From: Phycisphaerae bacterium | GTDB taxonomy: Bacteria > Chloroflexota > Anaerolineae > 4572-78 > J111 | DNA length: 64,000 nt | Direction of reading: 5' to 3' | Assembly: GCA_028285035.1 (NCBI GenBank) | Contig: JANQQF010000165.1 | Span: 1-64,000 of the forward strand | Part shown: positions 34,012 through 42,851 of the stretch, one piece after another | Position numbering within the stretch: the stretch's first letter is position 1 | How the letters are laid out: each line of letters opens with the position of its first letter | Translations under genes and position numbers: made by a program | Notes under the pieces: generated by a model | What the model saw: only the letters and a program-made list of their open reading frames with translations | What the model was told of the DNA's origin: nothing | Databases searched by the model: none

Positions 34012-34845
34012 ATGGCAATTCAAAACTCTGCCGAACAAACCAAACTGGTTCTTGAGCAGCAACGGAGATCCGAAAGATCCTTTAGATTACAGGTTTTGGT
34101 GTGGTGGATCGTAATTTTCTCGATCTTGCTATTTGCCTTTAGTGGTATCACCCTTGAACTTGGCCCGATTACAATTGAAACCATTGATTTAGACCTTGAA
34201 TTTATCCAGACTTGGTTTAGGTTTATTTCGCAAGGGGTGCCCTTGACCATTGGGCTGTCTGTCGCCTCAATTATTTTTGCCATTATTTTGGCGCTGTTAT
34301 CAGCCCTAGGGCAACTATCCCGGATACCACCGCTGGTCGCCCTCTCCAGTTTCTACGTATCACTCATTCGTGGAACACCCCTCCTTCTACAAATCTTTTT
34401 CTTCTTCTTTGCCTTACCCCAAATTGGTATTAAATTGTCAGGCTTACAGGCTGGGATTACGGCCTTGTCCCTGAATTACGGGGCCTATATGAGTGAGATT
34501 TTCCGGGCGGGGATCGAGAGCATTGGTAAAGGGCAAAGCGAGGCGGCCATTGCCTTGGGGATGACCCGAGGCCAGATGATGCGTCGAATTATTTTGCCAC
34601 AAGCCTTACGGCTGGTGATCCCTCCGACGGGGAACGAATTTGTGGCAATGTTGAAGGACTCGGCCTTGGTTTCAACCACTGGCTTTGTTCAAGAGATTTT
34701 GTGGCGAGCGCAGAAAGCGGGTCGGCAAAATTTCAAGACGTTAGAAGCGTTGGTTGTCGCAGCGCTTTGGTATTGGGCCATTACCATCTTCTTCACTGCC
34801 ATTCAGGCTCGCATTGAACAATATGCCTCCAAAGGAGAACGATAA
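34012..34845 (+). CDS. Polar amino-acid ABC transporter permease (277 aa)
   Basis: GAGG eight bases upstream supports the ATG at 34012 over a GTG nine bases earlier. A cytoplasmic start and one extra helix precede the core permease domain, which has the family's GVPLTIGLS, YVSLIRGTPLLLQ, and the EAA loop (EAAIALGMTRGQMMRRIILPQALR) that contacts the ATPase. It is a HisM/GlnP-type permease that would import polar amino acids. The stop is directly followed by the ATPase start (zero gap). No periplasmic or lipid-anchored binding protein is adjacent, so that component is encoded elsewhere. Confidence 0.92.
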   Translation: MAIQNSAEQTKLVLEQQRRSERSFRLQVLVWWIVIFSILLFAFSGITLELGPITIETIDLDLEFIQTWFRFISQGVPLTIGLSVASIIFAIILALLSALGQLSRIPPLVALSSFYVSLIRGTPLLLQIFFFFFALPQIGIKLSGLQAGITALSLNYGAYMSEIFRAGIESIGKGQSEAAIALGMTRGQMMRRIILPQALRLVIPPTGNEFVAMLKDSALVSTTGFVQEILWRAQKAGRQNFKTLEALVVAALWYWAITIFFTAIQARIEQYASKGER

Positions 34846-35604
34846 ATGGCGATTATCGAGATCAAGGATTTGTATAAGAGCTTTGGGCCTTTGGAGGTAT
34901 TGAAGGGAATTTCCCTTGACGTAGAACAGGGCGAGGTTGTGACTGTCATTGGACGATCTGGTTCTGGGAAATCGACATTGCTGCGATGTGTTAATTTTCT
35001 GGAGCAACCAACGCATGGCACAGTGACCGTGGATGGGGTGTCAGTTAATGTAGAGCAGCACAAATTGAGCCGAGCTCAGAAAAAGGCCGTACGATCCATT
35101 CGAATGAGTACAGGCATGGTGTTTCAAGAGTTTAATTTGTTTCCTCACCTGAGCGTGATTGAAAACCTGATTGAAGCACCGCTCACTGTGAAGGGAATGA
35201 ACAAAAGTGAAGCGATCTCGATTGGTGAAGGCTTCTTGGAGCAGGTTGGCTTGAGCGAAAAACGGAATGAGTATCCCAATCGCCTCTCTGGTGGCCAAAA
35301 GCAGCGAGTGGCGATTGCGCGCGCCTTAACGATGCAACCCAAAGTGATGCTCTTTGATGAGCCAACCAGCGCTTTGGACCCCGAATTAATTGGCGAGGTG
35401 CTGACCGTGATGCGGGCCTTGGCCGACCAAGGAATGACGATGCTGGTGGTGAGTCACGAGATGGCCTTCGCTCGTGATGTTTCTAGCCAAGTCATTTTTA
35501 TGGATGAAGGTGTTATTGCCGAGCAGGGACCACCGAAACAAATCTTTGATAATCCGGAAAGTGAGCGTACACAGCTTTTCTTGCAGCGCTTTATTGATGG
35601 ATAA
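34846..35604 (+). CDS. Polar amino-acid ABC transporter ATP-binding protein (252 aa)
   Basis: Walker [10 protein letters not shown] (36-44), signature LSGGQKQR, Walker [14 protein letters not shown] and switch His in VVSHEM are intact, as in GlnQ/HisP. Starts immediately after the permease stop and ends at a strong terminator, so the two form a bicistronic unit with the permease. It powers uptake of an amino acid; the substrate is unknown. Confidence 0.93.
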   Translation: MAIIEIKDLYKSFGPLEVLKGISLDVEQGEVVTVIGRSGSGKSTLLRCVNFLEQPTHGTVTVDGVSVNVEQHKLSRAQKKAVRSIRMSTGMVFQEFNLFPHLSVIENLIEAPLTVKGMNKSEAISIGEGFLEQVGLSEKRNEYPNRLSGGQKQRVAIARALTMQPKVMLFDEPTSALDPELIGEVLTVMRALADQGMTMLVVSHEMAFARDVSSQVIFMDEGVIAEQGPPKQIFDNPESERTQLFLQRFIDG

Positions 35605-35637
35605 TTCGGTTGTTTCTTAACCTATCTTATAATTTTT

Positions 35638-35668
35638 AATCGCCTCCGTAGTTTCTACGGAGGCGATT
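35638..35668 (+). terminator. Intrinsic terminator
   Basis: A perfect 14-bp stem, AATCGCCTCCGTAG with CTACGGAGGCGATT, around TTT. The following bases GTGTTTTG are only moderately T-rich. It ends the ABC transporter operon. Confidence 0.8.
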
Positions 35669-35670
35669 GT

Positions 35671-35755
35671 GTTTTGTCCGCAGAATCTACGCTTTACACA
35701 ATGATACATGAGTGATAAAACGTAGATGTGTGGACAGAACAGTAACTGTTTTGTC
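35671..35755. repeat. Nested imperfect inverted repeats
   Basis: GTTTTGTCC...ATCTACG (35671-35691) is matched in reverse by CGTAGAT...GGACAGAAC (35721-35740), and GACAGAACAGT is again matched by ACTGTTTTGTC ending at 35755. The remaining gene-free bases to 36035 show nothing else except GGAGG at 36026-36030, the ribosome binding site of the CAP gene. Purpose unknown. Confidence 0.5.
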
Positions 35756-36035
35756 TTGCCCTTTAAAAAGAGACATTCTATTGGGTCTCGTCAAAAATAT
35801 CGACATCGACATCAATACGCACACATACGGACTGGACTCACTCACTTGGATTTGACTATGAACTTTGAGCCGGCAGCTCTCAATAGAATGATCTCTTTTC
35901 TTCTCTCTACAACTTCCTATTACCCTCAAATTAAATATGTGGCTTGGGGTTCATCTTCGATGGAGAGGGTTACTCATCTCACTTGGACATATCGTCAATT
36001 TTTGAACTCGTACTAGTTATTGAATGGAGGTATTC

Positions 36036-36707
36036 ATGCAATCTCGACACCCTAAACTTCCAACTTGGCTTATGTTTCTTTTACTCTCAATTTTTGTGAG
36101 CGGCGTGGTCTCACCCGAGATTACTCAAGCTCAGGAACCAGAGCCCCCTACACCGACGATCTCAACTCCAGCTTTTGGTACAACAGAGGAGATAACGACC
36201 GAGGCTGCTGTCGAACCAAATAGTGAAAACATGAGCTTTATTATGTATTTCCCACAGGTCCATAGCACGGAGGTTGCATCAAATTCAGCGCCGATTGATG
36301 TAGATCCCTTTGTAACCGAGGTTGTTAATCTAACCAACCAACAGCGTGTGGCGAACGGGTGTGATCCAGTGACCTTGAATACGCAACTGTATCAAGCGGC
36401 CTATGGGCATAGTGAAGATATGGGGCTAAACGATTTCTTCAGCCATACTGGCTCGGATCAATCAAATCCGGGGGCTCGTATTGCCGAAACCGGGTACCGG
36501 TCACGCACTTGGGGTGAGAACATTGCTGCAGGATATAGCTCGCCTACCTCGGTGATGAGTGGGTGGATGGGCAGCTCTGGCCATCGGGCCAATATTCTAA
36601 ATTGTAACTTTACAGAAATTGGCGTTGGTTATTACTACTTGGCCAATGATACAGGGTCCGTCAATTATCGTCGCTATTGGACCCAGGTTTTTGCGACGCC
36701 ACGTTAA
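36036..36707 (+). CDS. Secreted CAP-domain (SCP/PR1-like) protein (223 aa)
   Basis: GGAGG five bases upstream supports the ATG at 36036. A signal peptide (hydrophobic stretch about 12-30, cleavage near TQAQE) is followed by a short Pro/Thr segment and a YFP motif (MYFPQVHS). The C-terminal part is a CAP domain: VVNLTNQQRVANGC, YGHSEDMGLNDFFSHTGSD, WGENIAAGY, GWMGSSGHRANILNCNFTEIGVGYYY. The conserved His and Glu of the bacterial CAP cavity are present. Function of bacterial CAP proteins is mostly unknown. Single gene. Confidence 0.9.
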   Translation: MQSRHPKLPTWLMFLLLSIFVSGVVSPEITQAQEPEPPTPTISTPAFGTTEEITTEAAVEPNSENMSFIMYFPQVHSTEVASNSAPIDVDPFVTEVVNLTNQQRVANGCDPVTLNTQLYQAAYGHSEDMGLNDFFSHTGSDQSNPGARIAETGYRSRTWGENIAAGYSSPTSVMSGWMGSSGHRANILNCNFTEIGVGYYYLANDTGSVNYRRYWTQVFATPR

Positions 36708-36724
36708 GTGTATCGCGGTTAAAA

Positions 36725-39418
36725 TTATCGAACTTCATTTTTGCGGGAATCACGCTTCAAGGCCTCGACCACGGCCAGTGTGGTTCCCGCTTGATCTTTA
36801 TACCAAGCCGCATTCTCAAAACGCTCGTCAGGATGCCCTCCAGCGTTATTGGCTAATAACCAAGGTGTGTGTGCGAAAAAGTACGGAGGGGCCTGATCAA
36901 TCATATAGTGATACGCCCCCAGCGTGCGAGCGGTGATATCTGCTTCAGTGACGGGTGGATAGCGTGGATCTTCTGCACTGCCGAGACTGGCCCCGCCTTC
37001 GGTGCTGATGAGTGGAATGTAAAAGCCAAACCGATTATAAAATACTTGAGCATAGGCTTCATATTTTCGAAAGCTGTTGTGATCTTCGTGGATGGTGTTT
37101 CCCACCCAAAAACCCCCATCTCGACCCGGTAGTTTAGCATTCTGGCGAGCCTGATTGATAGCAGTAACTTGGTCTGGCGTTAATCCACGTTCGGAAATCT
37201 CGGCCTCGGTCAGAAGAATGTCTGTCGTATTGACTACGTCTATTGGATAATCCAGGGGATGGTTTAACATATAATTATGAACTGGCAGCCAAGTGCCAAT
37301 CAGTTGCGTGGTTTGGCCCCGTGCTTTGATCCCATCCAGAAATTGCCGCAGGAATACTAGATCATCGATTGTTCCGCCCCCAGCCAATGGAGGAAGACTG
37401 GGATGCCCGCCAGCAGCATGAACATCTCGCGCCGCTGCCAACCACCACTCAACGACTCGCTCCACCTGGATTGGCTCCCCTTCTGCCCATCCCCCTGCTG
37501 GTCCCGCTAAATTTGGCTCATTGTATAACTCGAAATAACGTATTCCCTGGCTGGTTGCCTCTGTGACCAAGCTGGGGAGATGTTTGTATGGCCCATTGAG
37601 TGGTTTGAACACCCGCATAATTGGCTCGATGTCATTGGTAATCAATTGTTCAACTAGATAAGGATCAGTGACCATCGGAACATCATCCTGTAAAAATTTG
37701 ACCCATTTGATGTTCATCTGACTGAGTTCATCAATAAAGTAATCAATAGTTTCGGGAGGGAGCGGCTGATTTGTTGGTATCCAGTGAATGCCGCGTCCAT
37801 TATCATTTTGGGGACGGGGATAATTTTCCAATGGATTGACTTCAAGTTGTTCTGTTATCTGTTCAGCCAGGCACGCCTCACGAGCCAAAGCCACTCGTAC
37901 TTGAATGCGCCACGGATCCGCCTCTTCGGTCTCGACTTTAGCTCGCGTTTCAGTTTCTATGACATCACAGCGCGCTCGCACCTCATCACGACGTGTTCGA
38001 TTTTTTAGGGCATCGACGACTGGTTCTTGGTCTCCCTCGCGATCGTGATACCAGGCGTTGATTTCCCAGGTGGGATCGGGAAAGTCGAGCGCCTTTTGAG
38101 CGAGGAGCCAAGTCATCGTGGCAAAGTAGTAGTCAGGGGCATCATCAAGCATGTAATTGGCTGACCACATGGTCCATTCGGCCACTGTTTCACCCTCAAC
38201 TAACGGATAGCGTGGATCCTCAGCTGAGCCTCGTGTTGCCCCGCCTTCGGTCGAAATCAGGGGGATGTCAAAGCCGAATAAATCATAAAATTGGTTGCGA
38301 TAGGCGACGAAATGGAGAAAGGCTGTGGAGTCATCATAAAGATTGAACCCCATCAGATTTCCTGCCTCAAATTCTTGATTGATCTCATTGATATCGACCT
38401 CAGTCAAACCGTAAGGGGCACCATCTGCTAAAGTGAGTGGTCGTTGTTTGAGGATTGCCGCTAGATTGCGACGGAGATTGATTTCAGCGACCTGTTGTGG
38501 CGTGAGTTGATGTCGTTTGATTTCATCTTCCGTTAAGAGACGCCCGGTTTGATTGACCTCGTCATAGGGATATGTGGGGGGGTGATTGATGTTGTAGTTG
38601 TGAATGGAGGCCCAGGAGAAGTAGAGAACCGCCTCATTGCCTTGCTCACGTAACGTATTGAAAAAACGGTAGAAAAAGTCATCTGACCAATTGGCTTGTT
38701 TTTGTGGCGGGGCAAAAAATGAAGGTAGACCGGGATAGCCGCCAGCGAGATAAATTGTTTTAGCCGCCTCCGCCCACACCTCGGCAAGATACTCAGGCTG
38801 TGGCTCACCATCATCGCACCAGCCCCCTGGTTCGCCGGACAGATTCGGTTCGTTGTAAAGATCGTAGTAGTAGACCCCTTTGCTCACGTAATGTCGCACC
38901 AATGCCTCCAACTCAGCTGGATCATAAGGATCGTTGCACTGTTGATAAATCCGAATAATTGGCATAATGTCCCGCTTGACCAATTCATCGATGGTGTGGT
39001 CATAATCTCGATTGGTCAGTCGATCCACCAGCAATTTGACCCATTTGATGTTCATTTGGTTTAATTCTGAGACAAAATAGCTGGTTGCCTCATCTGACTG
39101 GGCGTAGAGGTGAGTGCTCCAATGAATGCCGAGGCCGTTGTCATTCACCGGGCGGGGATAGCTGCTGACGGGGAGTGGCTCAGTTGGAAAGAGTGAGGCT
39201 GGTGTTGGTGATGGTGTTACAGTTGATGTTGGTACTGTTGTTGCGGTGGGCGGTGGGCTGGTTGGAGTCCAAGTTAGTGGGAATGGTGTTATCGGAAGCG
39301 GTGTTGGGGTAGCGGTAATTTGATCTGCGATGGGAGGCGAGGGAGGTGTTATTTGACAGGCGGTCAATAAGAAAAACAATGAGATGATAAAGATCAGATT
39401 TTTAGGACGAATATGCAT
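36725..39418 (-). CDS. Lipoprotein with two tandem GH-A-like TIM-barrel domains (897 aa)
   Basis: The lipobox LTAC places a lipidated Cys at residue 21. A Pro/Thr linker follows. Two homologous domains (about 85-475 and 530-897) share NDNGxGIHW, QMNIKWVK, YNEPNLxG-PxGGW and LISTEGGAxxGSAEDPRYP. The conserved Asn-Glu in YNEPN and the Glu in STEGG occupy the positions of the acid/base and nucleophile of clan GH-A glycoside hydrolases. A charged linker (about 480-525) joins them. This looks like an internal duplication of a complete catalytic domain. It would act on polysaccharide outside the cell, but the family number and substrate are not clear. AGGAG precedes the ATG. Confidence 0.8.
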   Translation of the reverse strand: MHIRPKNLIFIISLFFLLTACQITPPSPPIADQITATPTPLPITPFPLTWTPTSPPPTATTVPTSTVTPSPTPASLFPTEPLPVSSYPRPVNDNGLGIHWSTHLYAQSDEATSYFVSELNQMNIKWVKLLVDRLTNRDYDHTIDELVKRDIMPIIRIYQQCNDPYDPAELEALVRHYVSKGVYYYDLYNEPNLSGEPGGWCDDGEPQPEYLAEVWAEAAKTIYLAGGYPGLPSFFAPPQKQANWSDDFFYRFFNTLREQGNEAVLYFSWASIHNYNINHPPTYPYDEVNQTGRLLTEDEIKRHQLTPQQVAEINLRRNLAAILKQRPLTLADGAPYGLTEVDINEINQEFEAGNLMGFNLYDDSTAFLHFVAYRNQFYDLFGFDIPLISTEGGATRGSAEDPRYPLVEGETVAEWTMWSANYMLDDAPDYYFATMTWLLAQKALDFPDPTWEINAWYHDREGDQEPVVDALKNRTRRDEVRARCDVIETETRAKVETEEADPWRIQVRVALAREACLAEQITEQLEVNPLENYPRPQNDNGRGIHWIPTNQPLPPETIDYFIDELSQMNIKWVKFLQDDVPMVTDPYLVEQLITNDIEPIMRVFKPLNGPYKHLPSLVTEATSQGIRYFELYNEPNLAGPAGGWAEGEPIQVERVVEWWLAAARDVHAAGGHPSLPPLAGGGTIDDLVFLRQFLDGIKARGQTTQLIGTWLPVHNYMLNHPLDYPIDVVNTTDILLTEAEISERGLTPDQVTAINQARQNAKLPGRDGGFWVGNTIHEDHNSFRKYEAYAQVFYNRFGFYIPLISTEGGASLGSAEDPRYPPVTEADITARTLGAYHYMIDQAPPYFFAHTPWLLANNAGGHPDERFENAAWYKDQAGTTLAVVEALKRDSRKNEVR

Positions 39419-39509
39419 CCAAATATCTCCTGAGCAGCAGTAACTTGAAATTGGCTCGGTATGATATCATAGCTCCCATTATTTTCAAACGAGATATTCT
39501 TATGTGATT

Positions 39510-40265
39510 TTACAAGGCCAGTGTTTCAAGCAATTTTGCTTTTAAGGCAATGAATTCAGGCGAAAGTATCTGTTTGGTATCGCGGGGACGGGGTAACTCT
39601 ACTTGTAAATCGAGGACAACCTGACCGGGGCGTGGGGATAACACGAGGACACGGTCGGATAAGAAAACCGCTTCTTCGACATCGTGGGTAATAAAGAGGA
39701 TTGTTTTTTGAAATTGCTGCCAAATCTTGAGCAGCCAGCTTTGTAAATCACGGCGGGTGAGAGCATCCAAAGCCCCAAACGGCTCATCAAGTAACATCAC
39801 TTCTCGTTGGCAGAGAAATGTACGGAGGAGCGCTGCGCGTTGCCGCATACCGCCGGAGAGTGTAGCCGGATATTCGTCAGCGAAACCATCTAGCCCAAAA
39901 AGGGGTAGCAAGTCATAAGCCTCCTTTTTTACAGCCTTTACCGCTTGCCCCGCAATTTCAGGCCCCAAAATAACATTATCAATAACCGTTCGCCACGGCA
40001 ATAATAAGTCACGTTGGGGCATATAGCCGAATTGGCCGGCTCGATGAAGCATAACTTGGCCCTTTAACGCAATATGTCCTGTATCAGGCTGCTCAAGCCC
40101 AACAATGAGATTAAAGAGGGTACTTTTTCCGCACCCGCTTGGTCCGATGATTGAGACAAAGGTGCCCTGATGAATGGATAGGGTGGTCTCTGCCAAGGCA
40201 GGGATGTGTTGACCTCGACTCTGATATGCTTTGCTGATTTGATGGAGCGATAATAATGTCGTCAT
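39510..40265 (-). CDS. thiZ: Thiamine-precursor ABC transporter ATP-binding protein (251 aa)
   Basis: Walker A GPSGCGKST, signature LSGGMRQRAAL, Walker B VMLLDEPFGALDALTR and the VVL...HD switch (FITHDVEEAVFLSDR) are those of the nitrate/sulfonate/taurine-type ATPases. Gene order (binding protein, permease and DUF77 protein upstream on the same strand) and the TPP riboswitch identify it as the ATPase of a ThiXYZ importer for a pyrimidine precursor. It is the last gene of the operon and has no clear ribosome binding site. The inverted repeat at 40282-40323 lies just before it. Confidence 0.9.
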   Translation of the reverse strand: MTTLLSLHQISKAYQSRGQHIPALAETTLSIHQGTFVSIIGPSGCGKSTLFNLIVGLEQPDTGHIALKGQVMLHRAGQFGYMPQRDLLLPWRTVIDNVILGPEIAGQAVKAVKKEAYDLLPLFGLDGFADEYPATLSGGMRQRAALLRTFLCQREVMLLDEPFGALDALTRRDLQSWLLKIWQQFQKTILFITHDVEEAVFLSDRVLVLSPRPGQVVLDLQVELPRPRDTKQILSPEFIALKAKLLETLAL

Positions 40266-40281
40266 TTTGATGATTAATTTC

Positions 40282-40323
40282 TAATACGTGGTGCGTGATT
40301 AATTTCGCATGCACCACGTATTA
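40282..40323. repeat. Palindrome between the binding-protein and ATPase genes
   Basis: TAATACGTGGTGCGTG (40282-40297) pairs with CATGCACCACGTATTA (40308-40323), one mismatch, ten-base loop. It shares the TAATACGTG module with the palindrome at 13427-13490. Inside the operon it could affect mRNA stability and relative expression. Confidence 0.7.
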
Positions 40324-40327
40324 CATA

Positions 40328-41329
40328 CTACTGCTCTGGCAAGAAGTCGTTGGTGAAAGCCCCGCTCATATCGAGCGACTCGGCCAAGATATCATTTTCA
40401 GCTAACCAATCGGCGTAGTGCTGCCAAATCTCGATTTTTTGCTCACCCCACTGGGTTGCATCTGATTGATATTCGTTGGCTAACCATTTTTGACTGGCTT
40501 TGACCAACTCAGCATTCGTTTCAGGGGCGGCTTCCAGCAAAATGTCAGCTGCCTCCTCTGGGTTTTCAATGGCAAATTCGTAGCCTTTGGTTGTTGCCGC
40601 CACGAAGGCTTTGACGATTTCGGGCTGCTCATCAATCATTTGCTGATTGGTAATGAGCGTGGGGGTGTAGTAATCAGGCACACAATCCTGCCACTCGTTG
40701 AGCATAACCACATCCAACGCAACCCCTTGCAATTCAGCCTCAATCCCGGTCCAACCGTAGAAAATCCAGGCGAAATCAACTTGATTGCTTTCGGTGATGC
40801 TTAAGAAATCGGCAAAGCCAACATCAATAAACTCGACGTCATCTACAGAGCCACCGTCACAGCTCATCAAAAGATCAAGCATCGGGGCCTCAATGGGTGA
40901 ACTAAAGCTGCCGTATGATTTACCAGCAAAGTCTTTTGGACTCTTGATATTGTCGTCAGAACGTGCGGCAAAACCCGATGTGTTGTGCTGAATTACTGCG
41001 GCAACAGACACCAACCCTGCCCCCTCTGCTCGGGCAAAGGTAACGGCCTCTTGATAGCTGACGCCAAAATCTGCTTGGCCGCTATCCACGGCCAACTCGG
41101 CGTAAGTTTCCCCTGGTTGAATGATATTGACCTTCAATCCAGCCTCTTCATACCAGCCTTTTTCTGCGGCAACAAATAGCCCCGTGTGATTGGTATTTGG
41201 TACCCAATCAAGCATCATTGTGACCTCAGTCAACGGTGTTTCCGCTGAGGAAGGATTGAGCTGACAGGCTGAAAGTAGCCCCAACGCCAGCGTTAAAAAG
41301 CTTACTACAAACCAATTTTTGTTGAACAT
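40328..41329 (-). CDS. thiY: Thiamine-precursor ABC transporter substrate-binding lipoprotein (333 aa)
   Basis: LLSAC puts the lipidated Cys at residue 22. The mature protein begins LTEVTMMLDWVPNTNHTGLFVAAEKGWYEEAGL, the signature of the NMT1/THI5-like and ThiY binding proteins, and continues with QADFGVSYQEAV and FAGKSYGSF. ThiY-type proteins bind formylaminopyrimidine or hydroxymethylpyrimidine. Located after the permease and before the ATPase, under the TPP riboswitch. GGAG ten bases before the ATG. Confidence 0.9.
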   Translation of the reverse strand: MFNKNWFVVSFLTLALGLLSACQLNPSSAETPLTEVTMMLDWVPNTNHTGLFVAAEKGWYEEAGLKVNIIQPGETYAELAVDSGQADFGVSYQEAVTFARAEGAGLVSVAAVIQHNTSGFAARSDDNIKSPKDFAGKSYGSFSSPIEAPMLDLLMSCDGGSVDDVEFIDVGFADFLSITESNQVDFAWIFYGWTGIEAELQGVALDVVMLNEWQDCVPDYYTPTLITNQQMIDEQPEIVKAFVAATTKGYEFAIENPEEAADILLEAAPETNAELVKASQKWLANEYQSDATQWGEQKIEIWQHYADWLAENDILAESLDMSGAFTNDFLPEQ

Positions 41330-41361
41330 AATTTTCTCCTAACAAATATATATCGTGAGTA

Positions 41362-42147
41362 TCACCACTGTTTTTCACGTTGTTCAGCGTGATACCAAGG
41401 CAGTAACTTCCGTTCGATTAAAAAGACAGCAATCACTAGGATTAGACTCATCAGAGAGGTGATGACAATGGTGGCGAACACTTGGGCCGTTTTGAAGGCG
41501 CTGGCTGATCGAATCATGTAAACGCCTAACCCTGCCTGCGCCCCGACCCATTCACCGATAATCGCAGCGACGACACTGTAGGTCACCGCTATTTTTAGCC
41601 CAGAAAAAAAGTATGGTAGGGCCGCTGGTAGACGGACTTTTCGCCAAATTTGATACCGATTTGCACCCATCGCCCGCAACAATGACAGGTATTCAGGATC
41701 AGCCGCACTTAGCCCATCGGCCGTGTTGATGGCGATGGGAAAGAAGCAAAATAAGGTGACAATGAATATTTTTGGCAAGATGCCAAAGCCAAACCAGATG
41801 ACCAAGAGTGGGGCTAGGGCGATGATTGGGATAGTTTGGGATGCAATGAGCAATGGATACACCGCACGACGAACTAAAGGTGAAAAATCGATAGCGGCCG
41901 CGAGAAGCAATCCCACACCTAGCGCTAAAACTAAACCGAACGCTACCTCCTGCGTTGTCTGCCAAATATGAGGCAGAAGCAATGGATAGGTCTCAACAAT
42001 TGCTTGCCCAATTTCTAGCGGTGGCGGGAGAATACGAGAGGATAAATTATCCAAGCGTGCGCCAACCTCCCATAAAAGGATGAGACTGATTAATAAAATG
42101 GCAGGGGGTAAGTAGTCAGTTAGACCTGATCTATGGGGTGATTTCAC
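41362..42147 (-). CDS. thiX: Thiamine-precursor ABC transporter permease (261 aa)
   Basis: Six hydrophobic helices and the EAA-loop segment (YLSLLRAMGANRYQIWRKVRLPAALPYFF) fit a BPD_transp_1 permease of the SsuC/ThiX type. The start overlaps the stop of the DUF77 gene by four bases (ATGA), implying translational coupling. Part of the riboswitch-controlled importer of a thiamine pyrimidine precursor. Confidence 0.9.
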   Translation of the reverse strand: MKSPHRSGLTDYLPPAILLISLILLWEVGARLDNLSSRILPPPLEIGQAIVETYPLLLPHIWQTTQEVAFGLVLALGVGLLLAAAIDFSPLVRRAVYPLLIASQTIPIIALAPLLVIWFGFGILPKIFIVTLFCFFPIAINTADGLSAADPEYLSLLRAMGANRYQIWRKVRLPAALPYFFSGLKIAVTYSVVAAIIGEWVGAQAGLGVYMIRSASAFKTAQVFATIVITSLMSLILVIAVFLIERKLLPWYHAEQREKQW

Positions 42148-42428
42148 CGAAATTTACTCACTTTTCCTTCAATGCTCGTGCCACTAATCGCGTCTGCAAT
42201 TTTGATGTTAGTAACGACCATTTGTACATCGTCAACAAAGCAGGCTAAGTGGGCTTGTTTGGCAATTTCTAAGAGCTCATCCAGCTCACCTTCCATTGTG
42301 GTCTCCATCGGCCCCACCTCATATTTAACCCCGGAGTTCTGAATCACAGCAATGGCCTGATCAATGATCGGATAAGCATCTTGATAAAGCGGAACAACTT
42401 GAATACTGACGTTAACTGTGCGGGACAT
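42144..42428 (-). CDS. DUF77/MTH1187-type thiamine-binding protein (94 aa)
   Basis: The ATG at 42428 has GAAAGAGG six bases upstream; two alternative starts three and six bases earlier are too close to it. The product (VNVSIQVVPLY... GVKYEVGPMETTMEGELDELL) fits the YkoF-related DUF77/MTH1187 family, which binds thiamine or its pyrimidine moiety in the cytoplasm. Such proteins are often linked to thiamine transport genes. It is the first gene after the riboswitch and terminator and overlaps the permease by four bases. Confidence 0.88.
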   Translation of the reverse strand: MSRTVNVSIQVVPLYQDAYPIIDQAIAVIQNSGVKYEVGPMETTMEGELDELLEIAKQAHLACFVDDVQMVVTNIKIADAISGTSIEGKVSKFR

Positions 42429-42506
42429 CATCAACCTCTTTCGGATAATAAATTAGGGGATTTCAACTCTATGAACTCTACTGACCCTATAAACACTCCA
42501 AACATA

Positions 42507-42555
42507 ACAAACAAAAAAGCCAATCATCTAGGTTGCCAGATGATTGGCTTTTGCG
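42507..42555 (-). terminator. Riboswitch-controlled intrinsic terminator
   Basis: AAAAGCCAATCATCT and AGATGATTGGCTTTT form a perfect 15-bp stem around GGTTGCC-type loop bases; on the minus strand it runs into TTTTTTGTTTG. It lies between the TPP aptamer and the first gene, so it is the expression platform: TPP binding should favour termination. Confidence 0.9.
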
Positions 42556-42564
42556 TCTACGAGC

Positions 42565-42662
42565 CTTCACTCCCTACGCTGGCATTACCCAGGTCAGGTT
42601 CACAGGGTCGAGACATCAATCGGGTCTCCTCTCAGCCGGAGTCATCCAGCTCCCCTAGAAAC
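42565..42662 (-). promoter_or_regulatory. TPP (THI-box) riboswitch aptamer
   Basis: On the minus strand the conserved elements occur in order: GGGGAGC, CTGAGAGGA, ACCC, GAACCTGACCTGGG, TAATGCCAGCGTAGGGA. These include the CUGAGA core that binds the pyrimidine ring and the pyrophosphate-binding arm. It senses thiamine pyrophosphate and controls the downstream thiamine-precursor uptake operon through the adjoining terminator. Confidence 0.97.
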
Positions 42663-42682
42663 AAATTATTTGAATTTTGGCG

Positions 42683-42711
42683 AATATAGCATACTCTATT
42701 GGGGCTGTCAA
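42683..42711 (-). promoter_or_regulatory. Consensus promoter of the thiamine operon
   Basis: TTGACA (42711-42706) and TATATT (42688-42683) are 17 bases apart on the minus strand. Transcription would begin near 42676, about 14 bases before the aptamer. Confidence 0.85.
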
Positions 42712-42851
42712 ATGGGTTTTGGCTTGAAGGATTAATTGAGTTTGAGTTAGGTTAGACAAAGATGTGTAGTTTTCCGAGTTAGTTGGGAAGGGGGAAGGGT
42801 GGAATGCTGGAGAAAACATCTCTAATTTTTCATTTTGTGTGAGGAAGAAAT

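Noticed and set aside
35726..36016. 96-codon open frame before the CAP gene
   Set aside because: No ribosome binding site, no recognisable composition, and it overlaps the nested inverted repeats.
36024..36035. Upstream ATG as the start of the CAP protein
   Set aside because: It overlaps the GGAGG ribosome binding site that fits the ATG at 36036.
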